Below, one piece after another: positions 6,542 to 7,542 of a stretch of 7,542 bases of DNA. Below the pieces are notes generated by a model. That model had not been told where the DNA came from, did not search any database, and saw only the letters and a list, made by a program, of their open reading frames with translations. Source of the DNA: CAYFJO01 sp964343305 (GTDB taxonomy: Bacteria > Planctomycetota > Planctomycetia > Pirellulales > Pirellulaceae). Both the position numbers and the translations under genes were made by a program. Every line of letters begins with the position of its first letter. Position 1 is the stretch's first letter. Location: contig CAYFJO010000509.1 in the NCBI GenBank assembly GCA_964343305.1, positions 1 through 7,542 of the forward strand, given 5' to 3'.

Positions 6542-7252
6542 ATGAGACATTTCACTTGCACTGTTTTGACTGCCTGTGTCTTTAGCATGAGCATGTTCGC
6601 CGGTTGCGGCGTCGCTGTCACGACCGAAACGAATGATCCCGTTGAGCAAACACCGACGGTGGCAACGACGCCGAACTCGCCTGATCAACCAGCCAACGCC
6701 GGAACAGCCGACCAGTCCGATGCAGCGTCACCGGCGTTCCAAAACGAATGGCCTGTACCCAACAGCGCATCCCCGGCCGAAGTCGTCACCGCTTTTTTGG
6801 AAGCGCTTCGATCCGGCGATGAGAATCGCGCCGCGGCCTTGTTGACAGACGTCGCTCGCCGGGAAACGGAACGAGAGAATCTGACCGTCCAACCGCCCGG
6901 CTCGCCATCAGCAAAATATCAAGTTGGCATTACCGAGTATGTGTCGTCGGCGCAGGAAGCTGCACACGTCAACAGCGTCTGGAAAGAAGCAGATGATAAA
7001 GGAATCGAGGATCGATTTGAGATCAAGTGGGTCCTGCGTCATCAGAAGATCACAGGTTGGCGTGTGAAGGGGATGTTGACGGAGCTCATCCCACAGAAGC
7101 CAGCCGTCTTTCTAGATTTCGAAGCTCCACGCGACATGTTCACTAAGCTAGAACAGGCAGATGCGGAAATCGCTCAAGCGAATGGTTCGGATGGAGTTCG
7201 ACAAGCGGACCATTCTTCCTCACCAGCTTTTGATGGCGTGAGTCGTCAATAA
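6542..7252 (+). CDS. Predicted lipoprotein of unknown function
   Basis: The 236-residue product begins with a short lipoprotein signal: MRH, a hydrophobic stretch to residue 19, and a lipobox-like F-A-G-C with the lipidation cysteine at C22 (phenylalanine at -3 is less usual than leucine). Residues 23-75 are a flexible linker rich in T, P, N, D and S. The folded part (about 76-195) starts with SPAEVVTAFLEALRSGDENRAAALLTDVAR, a pattern (helix, then a short GD turn) that resembles NTF2/DUF4878-type small domains. It continues with strands around KYQVGITEYV and FEIKWVLRHQKITGWRVKGM. The tail (about 195-236) is a charged helix followed by a disordered end. GGAAGGGG at 6526-6533, 8 bases before the ATG, supports the start. 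It follows moxR on the same strand by 111 bases. I do not recognise a named family; anchoring to an envelope membrane is inferred from the lipobox. Confidence 0.8.
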   Translation: MRHFTCTVLTACVFSMSMFAGCGVAVTTETNDPVEQTPTVATTPNSPDQPANAGTADQSDAASPAFQNEWPVPNSASPAEVVTAFLEALRSGDENRAAALLTDVARRETERENLTVQPPGSPSAKYQVGITEYVSSAQEAAHVNSVWKEADDKGIEDRFEIKWVLRHQKITGWRVKGMLTELIPQKPAVFLDFEAPRDMFTKLEQADAEIAQANGSDGVRQADHSSSPAFDGVSRQ

Positions 7253-7261
7253 GACCGGTGA

Positions 7262-7542
7262 TCATGCGGTGGAGTTCTTCAAGAGGGCCGCAACGGCTTC
7301 GTCGCGGGTTGGATAAACTTCCCACACTTTGTCGAGTTGGACCACGGCGAAGACTTGTGCGGCAAAAAGCGTTAAACCACAGAGCGCAAGCTTTGCTCCG
7401 TCATGGGCTTTGAGCTTCTTCCATCCGTCGATCAACACGGAAACGAAGTCCGAGGCGAAATACGTGGTCTGTGATAGATCGACCACGACCAGTGGCGGGT
7501 CAGCGTCCATCGCTGCGTCGCCAACCGTTTGTGTCAGCCCTT
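7262..7542 (-). CDS. STAS-domain protein (anti-sigma factor antagonist-like), 5' end outside window
   Basis: The frame is open to the right edge: GLTQTVGDAA is visible before the first in-window methionine, MDADPPLVVVDLS, which lies inside the fold and is not the real start. Visible STAS features are the strand PLVVVDLSQTTYF, the phosphorylation-loop region FASDFVSVL, a helix with WKKLKAHDGAKLALCGL, and the end LDKVWEVYPTRDEAVAALL. About 93 residues are present, so only some 10-25 should be missing. STAS proteins of the SpoIIAA type bind anti-sigma kinases when unphosphorylated at the loop serine. Compared with the usual DSSG loop, this one reads A-S-D-F: the serine aligned with SpoIIAA Ser58 is kept but the preceding aspartate is lost. 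The gene is convergent with the lipoprotein gene, 9 bases apart, and its partners lie beyond the window. Confidence 0.85.
   Translation of the reverse strand, partial: GLTQTVGDAAMDADPPLVVVDLSQTTYFASDFVSVLIDGWKKLKAHDGAKLALCGLTLFAAQVFAVVQLDKVWEVYPTRDEAVAALLKNSTA

Overview
The window reads as chromosome of a planctomycete, probably a Pirellulales-type organism. This is inferred from gene content: a secreted hydrazine-synthase-alpha-like (HZS-alpha) beta-propeller cytochrome with two CxxCH sites, a planctomycete-style STAS protein ending in a WEVYPTRDEA motif, a MoxR ATPase, a low-complexity lipoprotein, moderately high GC, and generous intergenic spaces holding palindromic repeats. No rRNA, tRNA, CRISPR array or intact mobile element was seen.

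Layout. (1) 1-2409, minus: a long secreted di-heme protein of the HZS-alpha/PD40 family. It is open to the left edge, so its last few residues are missing. Two long opposite-strand reading frames inside it are shadows. (2) 2410-3082: about 670 bases without an intact gene. They hold a candidate promoter for gene 1 and a frameshifted scrap of a serine recombinase. (3) 3083-5056, minus: a two-gene cyclic-di-GMP cassette, a tandem PilZ-domain protein followed 15 bases later by a PAS-GGDEF-PilZ diguanylate cyclase. (4) 5057-5440: a divergent intergenic region with a sigma70-like promoter and a three-armed inverted repeat in the leader of the next gene. (5) 5441-6430, plus: a MoxR-family AAA+ ATPase with a GTG start and a strong ribosome binding site. 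(6) 6542-7252, plus: a lipoprotein of unknown function. (7) 7262-7542, minus: the C-terminal part of a STAS-domain protein that runs off the right edge, convergent with the lipoprotein and only 9 bases from it.

How the genes fit together. Only the PilZ protein and the cyclase look like a functional unit: one makes c-di-GMP and both carry PilZ domains. The cyclase lacks the usual inhibitory I-site but ends in a PilZ domain with both ligand motifs intact, which suggests an alternative built-in product sensor. The MoxR ATPase lacks its usual DUF58/VWA partners on the visible side. Nothing in the window amounts to a clearly new multi-gene system. The best candidates for a second look are the cyclase architecture, the altered heme site of the HZS-alpha homologue, the recombinase scrap, and the switch-like repeat ahead of moxR.
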